Assembly (NCBI GenBank): GCA_963922205.1
Contig: CAWUHX010000009.1
Coordinates: 1,798,001-1,862,000, forward strand
Reading direction: 5' to 3'
DNA length: 64,000 nucleotides
Source of the DNA: Romanomermis culicivorax
Lineage: Eukaryota; Nematoda; Enoplea; Mermithida; Mermithidae
A model generated the notes under the pieces. It worked only from the letters and a program-made list of their open reading frames with translations, ran no database searches and had not been told where the DNA came from. Shown piece by piece: positions 1-11,400 of the stretch; the stretch's first letter is position 1; every line of letters begins with the position of its first letter. A program made the translations under genes and the position numbers.

Positions 1-45
1 GCACAAACGCCATACGGACCTCGTTTTGTTCAAAGTGACAATATA
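1..45. other. Left flank of retrotransposon A1, with target duplication
   Basis: AT-rich sequence left of the A1 LTR. Its last four bases (42-45, TATA) recur directly after the right LTR (14163-14166), which is the expected target-site duplication. The flank probably belongs to the older element D that resumes at 14163, but 45 bases are too few to prove it. Confidence 0.7.
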
Positions 46-624
46 TGTTGTAGTGTGTTTTCCGCCGATTTTTTATTATTTGTCAAAACGCGTCACAGGC
101 CCGCAGGTGGCAAGTGGAGAGAGCAACGCGGACCACCAGTGGCCATCTTACTGTAGCGCACGTCGGTACGCGTGCGCTGGTCTCTCTCTATTCATTATTC
201 GTTACGTATACTTTACGTGTATTTTATTTTTCTTTACTAGTTGTGTGCCCCGCCGGCCACCACTAGCACGCATTAGCCGCCTCCCACCACGCCTTTTTCG
301 TCTTTGCTCGCCCGTGCGTGGGAGTAGATTTGTTATTATCATTTTATTTTCGTCTCGCCCATAACGTTTTGGTCACGTAAGTTTTCGTACGTTTTTGTAT
401 AATAATAAATAGGTAGGAGAGTCCCTTTATTTTAGTAAGTGAGAAAAGAAGGGAGACAATTAAAGAAACTAGGTTTTCTTTAATTGTTGGGATAATTATT
501 GTCGGGGTTTAAGTACTAGTAATTAAGTAATCGGGTAAACGCGGGCGTGGGACGCACGTACATTAAGGCCGCAACCTTGGAATCCCAATCCTGCATCACC
601 CCGACCGCAACACAAGATATAACA
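46..624 (+). repeat. 5' LTR of A1 (579 bp)
   Basis: Starts TGTTGTAGTG and ends ATAACA (TG...CA ends). The same 579 bases recur at 13584-14162 with no difference found by eye. It is much richer in CpG than the flanking DNA. A short open frame inside it occurs in both LTRs and is not a gene. Confidence 0.95.
377..409 (+). promoter_or_regulatory. Splice-donor-like GTAAGT and AATAAA in the A1 LTR
   Basis: GTAAGT lies at 377-382 and AATAAA at 404-409. A GTAAGT in the same context occurs in the LTRs of A3 (near 62426) and A2 (near 39109). Keeping a consensus 5' splice site in three diverged LTRs suggests use in a spliced subgenomic mRNA, as gypsy/errantiviruses make for env. The AATAAA would serve as poly(A) signal in the 3' LTR. 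Transcription start and actual splicing are not visible from sequence. Confidence 0.4.
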
Positions 625-625
625 C

Positions 626-643
626 TGGTGACCGTTTGGATTG
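626..643 (+). other. Putative tRNA primer-binding site of A1
   Basis: TGGTGACCGTTTGGATTG begins one base after the LTR end. TGG is the complement of a tRNA CCA end. Near-identical sequence follows the LTRs of A2 (39359 on) and A3 (62683 on). I could not assign the primer tRNA. Confidence 0.65.
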
Positions 644-760
644 TACGTTGCCGCTCCCCGCTGTTGCGTTGCATCCGAAGAAATTAAAGTGTTCAAAATT
701 CGACCCCGCCGTAGCTGCGCCAAAGGTTACAAACGAGGTTATTATACCTTGAGAAAAAAG

Positions 761-3700
761 ATGCCAACGGTAAGCCACACACCGCCGGACTTCACTCGAT
801 TTCCGTCGCGTTCCAGTTCTCCCAACGCCGCCACAGCCGCACGCCGCGCTTTAAGTTTTGACCAGATGATGTTGCCGCGACCGTCAAACATTACGCAATC
901 GGCAGCGGTCCCCGCGGTAAGCCTCCCGCCCCATAATCCGCCCTTGTCTAATTTCAGCACTCCCGCACTGGACGGGACGGCACGGCCGCAAGCACCGCTC
1001 ATTCCCGCAACCGCGGCGACCAACAATTCCCAAACTCCGCGGTTTGGACACCAAAATACTCATGCCACCGCCGAAAATCGTCTCAACGCGCCGCCCGCAT
1101 CGCAAATGCCGCCACCGCCCGCGCCGGCTCGAAGTAATGACGACCAAATTGTCGCCAGAACCGACTCTTCCGAATCCTTTGTCGATATCGAACCGCCGCA
1201 AGCCCCAGCCGCCACCCGTGCTTCAACAAATGATCACCGCAGCAGTCTCGCTATCGCAAACGCCAACGAAGTCCAAAATTTTCGCATAGAAGCACGCGAC
1301 GCGCTGGAACAATTAAACACCGCCGCCGCGCGTATAACTAACAATGTCCCCACGGTACAAACCATTGATCAAATTATCGGCGCCGTCTCCGATCAATTCC
1401 AAGCCCAACAATTACGCGTTCAACGCGAAATTCAAGAACAAACAAAAGCCACTAACGCGCGTTTCGCCGCGCTCGCCGAGCAAATGCAACAATTGATTTC
1501 CACAACCGCCGCCGCGACGCACGCGCGTAATCCGCCTACACCAAGACCGCCGCCGGTGTCCTCACGGTTTCACGGCGAGGAGACGAGAGATGTTTATATC
1601 CCTAACGAAACTCTCCGTGAAACTGAACCGGCTCCAGTCTTTGGCAGGCTACCAAACCAGGTCAAACCCAAAGCACCGTCGACGGATACCTTGTATAATA
1701 ACGAATTCGCCCGCAGTACGCGCGCCGATGAAGATTTACACCGCTCCGCGCTTCAAAGACGCCCACCGCCCGCGGCAAACCCATTTGGCTTTTCAGATTA
1801 TCCACCCGACGATTATTATGAACACCCGCATCCTCGGTACGACATGCCGCGCACGTCTCATCGTGAAGAAGATAGCCGCATCAAAACAATCGTCGACAAT
1901 ATGCATCCGTTGATAATTGACGGCGCCGCAACAAATAAACGCCTGTTACGCTTCTTCATACGACTGGAAAATGAGTTCGGCTACGACGCCTCCAATCACG
2001 TAAAGATGAGTGCCCTCCGCCGACTCACCCGCGATACGCCGAGCGACATGATCCAAGATATGACGCGGTACGAAGACGCCAAACATTTGCTTATGTTCCA
2101 GTTGGCGCCCGATTGCAATCCGATGACTCTTAAACGCGAACTTGCGTCAATCACCCCAGAAGCTGGAGAGGAACCGGCCGCATTCTTGAGTAAGGTAATG
2201 ACTTATGTACAACTATTGTATCAGCATGAAGATCAAACTTTCCGGCATAAACAAGTAATTGATACCTTTTTGACAAAAATGCCTGTTTTCTATCAACTCA
2301 CAATTGGCGAACAAGCAAAGGGTTTCACAAATGTTCAACAACTGGCCGACGCCGTGGCCAAAGCCCGTAGTGTCCTCAACGCAACTAAAGCCGAAATCGG
2401 AACCGCGGAACGACCCATTCTGGTAAATCAAGCCGATCAAGACCCACCGCCTCCGAAGTCGCCGCAACCGTTTGATCGCCGTTTTGAACGCCGCCGCAGC
2501 ATGGACCGTCCTCAAAACCGCTACCGCGAGCGCTCTCCCTCAATGGACCGCAGGACGCAAAACACGGGGATGCAGCCCAATAAATTCGTCTCTTTCCAAC
2601 CACAAGCAATTGAACCACCGCCGCCGCAACCACCGCGCACGGAGATGCTCCTGGAACAATTGATTCAACGATACGACCGCGACTATGAAGAAAGAAAATC
2701 TCGACAACGCCCTGAAGAAACGGTACCCAACAATAGGCAACAAAGTCCGCGCCATCCATCTCAAAACAGAGAGCCGTACGCAAATCGTTTTGACCGATCC
2801 GCCAGCAGAGACCGCGCACGCCCGGCGCAACCTACAGGTCTGTGGTGCGACGCTCACAAATCCCGCACTCACAACACAGAAGATTGCGTCTGGCTCAAAC
2901 GGCAAAACGCTCAACAACAAGCCCGAATTGAACCAAATCGCTCAAATTATGCCGCCCAACCACGGCAAGTTGACTTCCGAAATAATTCAAACGACGTCCG
3001 TGGACAACGCGATTGGCGACCCCGCCGCGGAGGACCGCCCCAACGTGGCGCGAACTACGCCCGCGGCGCGCGAAACCATTTCTATGAAGGTAATCCTATG
3101 CAACGCCCAAATGATTTTGTTCAGAACACCTACGCCGTCTACCCGAACCATCAGTTTCCGGCGCCGTGGGAACAACATATTCATTACAACGCGGTACCGG
3201 CTCCATACGTCACAACGCCAACGGATTCATCACGCGCTAGTTCTCAATCTTCAGAAATGCAAATTGCCCTACCCGCCCTACCGGCACCAAACACCGCGCC
3301 CGCACCTGCGCTCGAAACACGCGTTAACAATCATTCAACGTCTGCGGCCAATATGGTCGTTCCATCCAAAGAAATTGCTTCCGCCGCGCCGATTGTCAGC
3401 CCCGGCATCGTCCGTTGGAACGCAACAGGCCGCGCTTTTCAAGATCCCTGTCATATTCGTTCGTCCGTTTGTCAAATTGATAATCTCACGCCATCTTCCA
3501 AATCGTTTGTCCGCAAATACGCTTCTACGAGAGCCTTTCAAATCCCAATCAAAATAGGAGCCGTCAAAGCACACGCGCTCATCGACACAGGTGCCCAATG
3601 TTCCGTACTATCATCAGGTTTGGTCAAACGCGCTTTCGACAAGCAATCGCTTCAACTCCCGATATGTGGAAAAATTAAAGTAGCCGACGGCGCCGTAGTC

Positions 3701-6700
3701 AACGCTCACGGCCCGGTAGTTGTCACAATGGAATCCGCCTTCGGAGAGCACATGATCAAATGCGTGATCCTTGACGACGACGGAAACGATCAATTCATCA
3801 TCGGAACCGATTTCCTCGCGCACCCCGACATCCACGCCATTTTAAACTTCAAAGACAATTATATCGAAATTCAAGACGTTAAACTGCCGCTCAAAGTAAT
3901 CGCCTCGATCCGCCCGCAAACGGAATTATTTCTCAACGCCGCTAACGATAACGTTTTAGAAGAAATACCCGAGGACGAACGAGTAAGTTGTTATGATGAT
4001 AAATCTGATATTTTTAGTCAACCCGAAGAAATCGAAGTCGAACAACCGATACGGCAGGCTCAACCTGGTCCACACCAACCGCCCCCTAGGCGGTTGGAGG
4101 TTACTGAGCTGGCCGAACCGATTTTTCTCGTCGCCCAAGCTTCCATTTCAATTTCGCCGCACTGCCAACAATGGGTCAAAAGTAGCGTTTTTCCCACAAC
4201 ATCGGCGACAGTGCCCGACGTGATTGTACAACCACTCGCCACGGATAACGTTGCCGCAGAGCTCCCAGTCGAAACCGCAGTGGTCAACATCACTAACGGC
4301 CATTGTCCGCTCCTTTTCATCAACAATACGCCGAACAGTATAAAACTACGACCAAACCAACTCATTGCGATGGCAAAGCACACGCTGGAGTATTCCGAAA
4401 CCCACGCCGATTGTCAGATAGCAACCGCCGCCGCCGACCGCGACTTAACCGACCACGAGCCGGCCGCATTGGACAAGTCATTCCCTGGCAACACCGCTCA
4501 ACAAAAGCTGGAATACGCCCTGAACAAAATGACGGAAAAGACGTACGTTTCTACCGCGCAAAAAGAGAGGGCCCTCAAGATGCTCCGACAGCACCGCGAT
4601 GTTTTCAGCCTCCCCGGCGATAAACCAACTATTACCAGCGAATTAACCGTCAGCATCGATACCGGCACCGCAAAACCAGTTTCCCGCCATTACTACCGCG
4701 CCGCGATGGAACAAAGACCGATTGTACGCCGCCATATCCAAGAAATGCTTGACAACGATTTTATCGAACCATCTCGCTCGCCCTGGGCCGCACCGCTATT
4801 TTTGGTAAAGAAAAAAGACGGCTCATGGAGACCCGTTGTTGACTACCGTGGAATCAACGATGTTACGCCAAGCGACAAATTCCCAATCCCGCGCATCGAC
4901 GACTACCTGGACGCAATGGGACACGCAAAATTCTTCACCACACTCGACCTCAAAGCTGGGTATTGGCAAGTACCCCTCGACGTCGATTCCCGTGACAAAA
5001 CAACCTTCATTTGTCAAGAAGGTTTGTTTCGATTCAAAGTTTTGCCCTTCGGCTTGAAGAACGCGCCCGCCGAGTTTCAACGTTTAATGGAAAGAATCCT
5101 CCGCCCGTATATCTGGAAAATCTGCCTCGTCTACATCGACGATATCATCATTTTCTCGAATTCGTTTGAAGAGCATTTGGAACACCTTCAAATCGTTTTT
5201 GACGCCCTCCGCGCGGCCAACCTTACGCTTCGACCCGACAAATGCGAGTTCCTGCCGCCGCAAGTAAAATTCTTGGGACACCTTCTTAGCGCCCGCGGAA
5301 TCGCCGCCGATCCCGAAAAAGTCAAAGCGATCGCCGAATATGAATTTCCAAAGACTAAAAAAGGTATGCAAAGTTTTTTAGGTCTAGTCCAATGGTGCAA
5401 GCGATTTATCCCGAATTTGGCGACCTTGTCCAGTCCTTTGTACGGACTCCTACGTAAAGACGCCCAATATTTCGCCACGGATGAACATCACGCCGCTTTC
5501 AAAGGCATCAAAACAGCCCTTACGTCGTCGCCATTCCTCCGATATCCCGTCTACGATGGCAAAGCTCAATTCGTTATTCAAACCGACGCTAGTACGACCG
5601 CCATCGGAGCAATTTTGTACCAAGAAAACGAACACGACCAATGGGTCATCGCCTACAATAGTCGTGTACTCACCGATGCCGAAACCCGCTACAGTACAAC
5701 TGAGCGTGAATGCCTCGCCATTGTCTACGGCTTCCGGATGTACCGCCACTATGTGTACGGCCAGAAAGTTATTGTCCGCACTGACCACAAGCCCCTTGAG
5801 TGGCTCAAAGACGAGAAACACCGCAATTCACGACTTCAGCGCTTCGCGATCAGCTTACAAGATTACGATTACAAAGTGGAATATGTTAAAGGTAAGGATA
5901 ACGCTTGCGCTGATTTTTTATCTAGGAAAGATGACCGCGACAAATGCCCGATCCAAAACGCTGAAAACTTGACCGCCAAGATCTTCCGTGAAAATTTTCA
6001 CCCTGCTGGTGCAACTGCGGAAACCGACTTAACGGTACCGGAAACACGCCCAGCAGTGGCTCCACTATTCACGGAAGTCGACGCCGAAATCAACGCCATC
6101 ACCCGTGCGATGACAAGAAAGACCATCAGTTCACCCACACTCTCTAATTCAATGCCTAAGGATGCCGACCACGAACCGCCTCCGACCGAAGCCATTACGA
6201 TCGCCGCTCACGAAGATGTTTTAAAAGCTCAAGCCGCAGATCCAGCCATAACGAAAATCATCGCCTCTCTCAAGATGGATAATGCCGCCAAACACCCGCC
6301 GGTTTTCTTCCTCGAAGATCAACTTTTGTACCGGCATATCAAAGATGTCAAGCAATTAGTCGTACCTGCCTCATTGGTCGACCAAACTCTTCATCAATTC
6401 CACGGCGCAAAGATTTTGAATCACCAAGGAACCAATCGTACGCTAGCCGCCATTAAAGCTCACTTTTGGTGGCCCCGCATGGAAGAGGACGTTCGGGATT
6501 GGATCAAAACCTGTAAAATTTGCCAACTAACAACACCGCGCACGTCACCGCCTCCGCCGTTGTTGCCAATTCAACCCAAGCATCCATTCGAAATTGTGGC
6601 TACCGACATCGTCAACATTTCGCCAGTAGGTGAGAAGCGTCCCTACGTTATTGTTTTTCAGGATTACTTTACGAAATTCGTATCCGCGCACCCGATTCCG

Positions 6701-7489
6701 GATCAGAAAGCCTCAACAATAGTGGAATGTTTTATCAACAACGTCGTCCTTACGCACGGTAGCCCACTTGTACTCCTTTCCGATCAAGGTGGATGCTTTA
6801 CGTCAAAACTCATGCAAGATATTTGTGAACTTCTCAAAATTCGAAAAGTCAAGACAACGGCGTACCACCCCCAGTGCAACGGAATGGTCGAACGTTTCAA
6901 TCAAACATTGATCGCCCAACTCAAAAAGTATACCGCCGACGATCCAGACAACTGGGAGCGTTACCTGCCCTACGCCGTGTTCGCTTACAACGCCACGCCG
7001 CATACCGCCACACGCCATTCGCCGTTCAGTTTATTACGAGGATATGAACCGCGCATCACCTTCGACTACGATTGCGCCCGCCGTCTCACCTTGCCCTTGA
7101 ATTACGACGCTTATCAACATATTTTAACGCAAGCCCAACTTAAGATGCACGAAAAGATCAAAGCTAACCTCGATGCCGCAGCCGCCGCCAGCAAAGAATA
7201 TTTTGACCGCAAAGCTCGAAGACGCGACTTCGCCGTCAACGACTTAGTTCTTTTGACCAACACGCGAAAAGCCAACAAGATTCAACCCGACTTCATCGGG
7301 CCTTTCCTCATCACGGACGCTTCCCGCGCAGCCGAAAACGTTGTTACCATTGACGCACTTGACGCGCCCGGCCGCCCGCAGACCGTCTCCATAACGCGTC
7401 TAAAACCGTTCATCCCACGACCGGCAAAGAATACTTTTGACAACGAAGAAGGCGGACCCCGCACGCCCCACACTTCCCGCCGGCAATAG
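761..7489 (+). CDS. Gag-Pol polyprotein of Gypsy element A1
   Basis: One open frame; the first ATG is at 761, giving about 2242 residues. The frame is open further upstream but has no ATG there, and an ATG at the same place is kept in A3. Parts, by residue: proline/alanine-rich gag N-terminus; capsid-like helical region about 370-545; a CHHC zinc-knuckle-like site (WCDAH...H...C) near 694; aspartic protease with DTGA near 940; reverse transcriptase about 1310-1500 with YIDD near 1456; RNase H from about 1600; integrase with an HHCC zinc site about 1877-1925, a D,D35E core about 1947-2043 and a GPF-type C-terminal module near 2175. It packages, copies and integrates the element's RNA. Gag and Pol share one frame, so cleavage by the protease alone would separate them. 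It looks intact. Confidence 0.95.
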   Translation: MPTVSHTPPDFTRFPSRSSSPNAATAARRALSFDQMMLPRPSNITQSAAVPAVSLPPHNPPLSNFSTPALDGTARPQAPLIPATAATNNSQTPRFGHQNTHATAENRLNAPPASQMPPPPAPARSNDDQIVARTDSSESFVDIEPPQAPAATRASTNDHRSSLAIANANEVQNFRIEARDALEQLNTAAARITNNVPTVQTIDQIIGAVSDQFQAQQLRVQREIQEQTKATNARFAALAEQMQQLISTTAAATHARNPPTPRPPPVSSRFHGEETRDVYIPNETLRETEPAPVFGRLPNQVKPKAPSTDTLYNNEFARSTRADEDLHRSALQRRPPPAANPFGFSDYPPDDYYEHPHPRYDMPRTSHREEDSRIKTIVDNMHPLIIDGAATNKRLLRFFIRLENEFGYDASNHVKMSALRRLTRDTPSDMIQDMTRYEDAKHLLMFQLAPDCNPMTLKRELASITPEAGEEPAAFLSKVMTYVQLLYQHEDQTFRHKQVIDTFLTKMPVFYQLTIGEQAKGFTNVQQLADAVAKARSVLNATKAEIGTAERPILVNQADQDPPPPKSPQPFDRRFERRRSMDRPQNRYRERSPSMDRRTQNTGMQPNKFVSFQPQAIEPPPPQPPRTEMLLEQLIQRYDRDYEERKSRQRPEETVPNNRQQSPRHPSQNREPYANRFDRSASRDRARPAQPTGLWCDAHKSRTHNTEDCVWLKRQNAQQQARIEPNRSNYAAQPRQVDFRNNSNDVRGQRDWRPRRGGPPQRGANYARGARNHFYEGNPMQRPNDFVQNTYAVYPNHQFPAPWEQHIHYNAVPAPYVTTPTDSSRASSQSSEMQIALPALPAPNTAPAPALETRVNNHSTSAANMVVPSKEIASAAPIVSPGIVRWNATGRAFQDPCHIRSSVCQIDNLTPSSKSFVRKYASTRAFQIPIKIGAVKAHALIDTGAQCSVLSSGLVKRAFDKQSLQLPICGKIKVADGAVVNAHGPVVVTMESAFGEHMIKCVILDDDGNDQFIIGTDFLAHPDIHAILNFKDNYIEIQDVKLPLKVIASIRPQTELFLNAANDNVLEEIPEDERVSCYDDKSDIFSQPEEIEVEQPIRQAQPGPHQPPPRRLEVTELAEPIFLVAQASISISPHCQQWVKSSVFPTTSATVPDVIVQPLATDNVAAELPVETAVVNITNGHCPLLFINNTPNSIKLRPNQLIAMAKHTLEYSETHADCQIATAAADRDLTDHEPAALDKSFPGNTAQQKLEYALNKMTEKTYVSTAQKERALKMLRQHRDVFSLPGDKPTITSELTVSIDTGTAKPVSRHYYRAAMEQRPIVRRHIQEMLDNDFIEPSRSPWAAPLFLVKKKDGSWRPVVDYRGINDVTPSDKFPIPRIDDYLDAMGHAKFFTTLDLKAGYWQVPLDVDSRDKTTFICQEGLFRFKVLPFGLKNAPAEFQRLMERILRPYIWKICLVYIDDIIIFSNSFEEHLEHLQIVFDALRAANLTLRPDKCEFLPPQVKFLGHLLSARGIAADPEKVKAIAEYEFPKTKKGMQSFLGLVQWCKRFIPNLATLSSPLYGLLRKDAQYFATDEHHAAFKGIKTALTSSPFLRYPVYDGKAQFVIQTDASTTAIGAILYQENEHDQWVIAYNSRVLTDAETRYSTTERECLAIVYGFRMYRHYVYGQKVIVRTDHKPLEWLKDEKHRNSRLQRFAISLQDYDYKVEYVKGKDNACADFLSRKDDRDKCPIQNAENLTAKIFRENFHPAGATAETDLTVPETRPAVAPLFTEVDAEINAITRAMTRKTISSPTLSNSMPKDADHEPPPTEAITIAAHEDVLKAQAADPAITKIIASLKMDNAAKHPPVFFLEDQLLYRHIKDVKQLVVPASLVDQTLHQFHGAKILNHQGTNRTLAAIKAHFWWPRMEEDVRDWIKTCKICQLTTPRTSPPPPLLPIQPKHPFEIVATDIVNISPVGEKRPYVIVFQDYFTKFVSAHPIPDQKASTIVECFINNVVLTHGSPLVLLSDQGGCFTSKLMQDICELLKIRKVKTTAYHPQCNGMVERFNQTLIAQLKKYTADDPDNWERYLPYAVFAYNATPHTATRHSPFSLLRGYEPRITFDYDCARRLTLPLNYDAYQHILTQAQLKMHEKIKANLDAAAAASKEYFDRKARRRDFAVNDLVLLTNTRKANKIQPDFIGPFLITDASRAAENVVTIDALDAPGRPQTVSITRLKPFIPRPAKNTFDNEEGGPRTPHTSRRQ

Positions 7490-8483
7490 TTCGCTTTGAA
7501 ATTTTCTTTTTGTGATACGGCGCTCATCACGCCGCGTTGTACATAATCTTTGCGTTTGTTTAATTTAGATCATGGCGACCTCGATAACGAGCAACGATGC
7601 ACGGCAGTTCCAACGTTTCCACGCAATCCATCGTTTTTGCCCTCAACCGACTTTACAATGTCACTTTACACCCGGTCTCGGTTTCCACACTTACGTAATA
7701 AGAGGGGGTTTCTTCTATAATGTTAGGTTCTGTTGGCGCGAGGCCATTCGGTTTACTTCCGCCCGACCCTGGCCGCTATCACTCTCATAAGACTAATTGG
7801 GAAAGGTTGATTTTACTCTCCATTAACATAGTGGTGTTTGTGTTGCTTTACGTAATGATAGTGTTTGCATTTTCCTACTTTACACTTTTTCACCTTTCAG
7901 CGGCTTATTCTTTTTACTATTTCATTTCCATCTTTCGCTTCCATCAGCAATAGTCGCATTTTCCAGCCGCTCTCAAAAATTTTATTTTTTCAATATGGCG
8001 ACGCCATCGACCGCATCATCCTCCACGGCCAACGACCCTCCGCCGTATCGCGAATCGATAAACGTAAACGAACGTTACGTCCGCTGGGCCGAACGGCAGC
8101 CCCACCAAAACGATTTAAGTTTCGCCTGCGACGGTATTTTCTCATTTTATGCTTTTGCTGCTTATACTTGCATGCTTTTGCTTGGGACCCCATGAGTATC
8201 TCCCCCTCTGTAGTCTTGGGTCAGAGTTCCATGGTCAGCCGCCGCGATCCCGTCATCGTCAAGTTGTGGCCTTCTCAGTCCACAACCGGCCGCTGCCTTG
8301 ATTTCCGCATACCACAACTCTCGTTATCTCGCTATCGTAGCCCGATCCAGTTGTCCACGTGCGCCCATCAAGGTGACATCGCCGCCCAAGCCAACGCCGC
8401 CTCAAAGCATATGTCCTTCTAACGAATTGACGACACCACACCGTTTCCCTCTTGGTTCACGTTTACATCATCCTTAAAACCCC
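7490..8483 (+). other. Spacer between the two long frames of A1
   Basis: This 994-bp stretch is AT-rich with pyrimidine tracts and holds two acceptor-like sites that are also present in A2: TTTAATTTAG at about 7560-7569 and ATTTTCCAG ending near 7969. Two short open stretches lie downstream, at 7995-8195 and about 8230-8422, both with recognisable counterparts in A2. The layout fits a spliced leader for the second frame. This is inferred; no transcript evidence is available. Confidence 0.5.
7995..8195 (+). CDS. Short open frame, possible leader exon of A1 ORF2
   Basis: 66 codons, starting ATG right after an acceptor-like TTTTCCAG and a short AT stretch. The first about 47 residues (MATPSTAS..., PPPYRE, NERY, PHQNDLSF) have a clear counterpart in A2 beginning at 46711, whereas the hydrophobic last third is not kept. 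Similarity stops at a GT that could be a splice donor (GACG/GTATTT), so the coding part may be an exon spliced onto a later one. No known domain. It could instead be a small independent protein or a chance frame. Confidence 0.4.
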   Translation: MATPSTASSSTANDPPPYRESINVNERYVRWAERQPHQNDLSFACDGIFSFYAFAAYTCMLLLGTP

Positions 8484-11400
8484 ATGTCGTTCATTCGACG
8501 TGGCGTCCCATGTGTCACTGATGAGTATCACATTCGCTCTTGTTTAGAAAACAACGTCAAACGCCTAACTCGCGTCGCCGATTTAGAGTCGTGGTACATT
8601 TCCATGTACGCGCGACCCCCGAACGTCTTGCCGCCGCCGATCTTCCTTTCACCCGGAAGTTTGGGACAGGCCTTGGCCGTCCAACCCACACCAAACTTCC
8701 GTGGCTACACGCTGGTCGGCTTTGACACCGAATCCATCTCGGCCGCCGATTTCAAACAATTTCAATGCACCGTTCAAATGCCAGCCGACCTCACGGCGTC
8801 TAGTTATCCCCGCTACGTTCAACTCGCGTTTCCGAATGGCACCATGTTCGTCTTCGAAACGTTCACCGCCACCCCAGAAGATTGGACCGCGCTTTTCGCC
8901 CTAGTCGACGGCGACCACACCATCGTAGTTTCCTTCGATGGAGCCGACGACTGGGCGGGAATCTACGCGCTTCTGGGCACTCAATTTCGCACCGACCGGC
9001 AAAAGAAAAACAAAGATCCCGTCGTGAAAGCAATCCACTTCGACGCGTACCGCGTCATCCGCAATATCGACATATCGCCGTCATTGTACGAATTGGCCCG
9101 CCGAATCGGTTTCTTTCCGGAAAAACGCACGCTCAAAGCCACAGTCTCCGCAATGTGGGCGCTAGACGTCTCAAAGCTCACCTTGCGCTTTCCTCACGCT
9201 CTACGCTTTTTCAACAATCCAGCAACGTCGTTTCTACAATCCGACGTTTTGGCCTACGCGGCCCTCGACGCCTATTATCCGCTGTTATTGTTCCTGGCAT
9301 TCGGTCGTTACGGCTTCATCCCCGAGGTCTACAACGCGCCCGCGTTGTTCCCCCACGACTCGTTGGACGCCGCCGAAATCGACCACCTCGCCGAGTACGT
9401 CATCGCCACTTTTCACAACGTCGCGCTGTCGGATGTCTTGCCTCCCGACTACGCCAACCGGATCTACCCGACTACGTCACAAGTGGCCTTGCCCGCGATC
9501 ATGCGAGATGAAGTTCTTTCAGCATACAAATTTTTTATGTATGATTGCACATCGTCCGACCACGGTCGGTCTTTCTGTTTAGGAACGGTTCCCAACGGTT
9601 TCAAAGACGTCAAATCCTTGACGCGGACAACTCACCCGAAGCTTCTTCCCGTTCCGAAAGTGCCGAAAAAGAAGAAAAAGAAACAGAAAGACGAATGGAA
9701 CAAGTCACCAGACGTCTCCGACGACGAAGACCCGGCTCTAAAACCGCAATCAGTGTTCGATGATCCTAAACGTCTTCAAGCAGCCGTTACGTCGGCCATG
9801 AAAAGCAATCTCACCCACCGCATCATCGAGTTGCTCAACTTCCCGCTTTCACCGATATACAAGTTGGCCGTCCGCGATCGTATGCCTTACAACGATCCCA
9901 ACTTGCCGCCGCTTCCCCACGAAGTCGAAGATCTTTGGACCGAACGCGTAGCCGCCGACCAACCCCTACGCGAGCGCACTTATAACGGTACCCATTATCG
10001 TTATCACCCCTCAACCATCCTTAATTTTTTACAGATTGATGGAGAATGGTTCCGGAAGCTAACGACTTTTATGCCGTTAGCAGCGCTTCTAGCTTCACCA
10101 TGCTCCGCCGCGGAATACGCCTGGGTCAATGACGTCCTCCTCCGCCACGCGCAATCAATGACGCCAGATACACGTGCCGTGTTCTACGAGTGCATGTGGT
10201 ACCGCAGCGACGGCAACCCCAATTCGCTCCTCACGACTTGGATGAACCGCATTCCGGAACGCGAGCCCAGTTTTTCGGCCGACTCGAGCACGTACATATG
10301 CAACCGTTTCGCGTTACGCCCGATCGTGTTCGACGAAAACTTCCACATGGAAACGTCGGTCGAAGAAGTCGAAATCGATGAAAACGATTACACGGCCAAC
10401 CCACACAGCCGTTTCCATTTTTATTCGACATTCATCGCGCTCATCGACCATCAAAACCGCCTTTCGTTCCCCGCGCCGGTGTATGCGTACCCCATGCCGA
10501 CTACGGCTTCGGTGCACACGCTCACCGCCGAGGAACTCCTCGACCGCCCCACCGACGTTGAAGTTGAACCCGCCGACGATGAACTACTTGAAACGCCAAT
10601 TTTCGATCTCAACATAGCGAAGCTGCCGCCGTCAACCGACGTGTCGGCCCTTCCTATGGTACCCGCGCCTTCCGATATTACCGCAACTGCCACGCAAATC
10701 AACGATTTCCTGAAATTGACGCTAGACGAAATTTCCAACATCGCTCCGGCCCCGATGGACGAGTCCACACCCGTCCAACCCGCCGCGATTGACTCCGAGA
10801 CAATGACGCCAGAGCAAATGTTGACTGACATACCCGAAGAAAGTATGGTGGACCAATCCACGTCTATGGACGTCGCCTCTATGGAACCAGCCGCTGCGCC
10901 TATCACCACGGCACCCGCTGTGGATCCACGAATATATTTGGTGACGCCGGCCGTTTTGCCGGGACCTCCGCTTATCGCTACTGTTGCCGCAGCCAGGTAT
11001 AGTGCTCCTGTACGTTTTTCGCAACAGTTTATTTCAGCTCCGCAATGGGACGCTTTGGCCGCAGCACTGACCGCGCATCATTTCCCGCCACCGCCGCCAG
11101 GTATGCTATTTCCTGAGCACCAATGGAAAGATTTCCCCGAATCGTTGAAAGAACAAATACAACAAATTTTGGTGCCGCAACCGACGTTGATCGCTCCGGC
11201 CCCGCAAGTAGCTCAAATGGCTCCCGCGATGGCCCAACCTGTCACGCAATTACCGGCTCCGTTACCGCCGCCGGTCATATCGCAACCGCAAGCGATCCCG
11301 CAACCGCCGCAACCAGCGATTCTACCGCCGCCGACGGCACCTGTGGATGCCCAAACCCCACAGGCACCCAGCACGTCCGTGCCGGCTTTAGATCGCTATG

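Noticed and set aside
26-364. 112-codon open frame in the left LTR (repeated at 13591-13902)
   Set aside because: It lies within the LTR, occurs in both copies only because the LTRs are the same, and has no domain.
2385-2920. Minus-strand open frames across gag-pol of A1
   Set aside because: They are shadows of the plus-strand frame caused by its codon bias; no domain in any.
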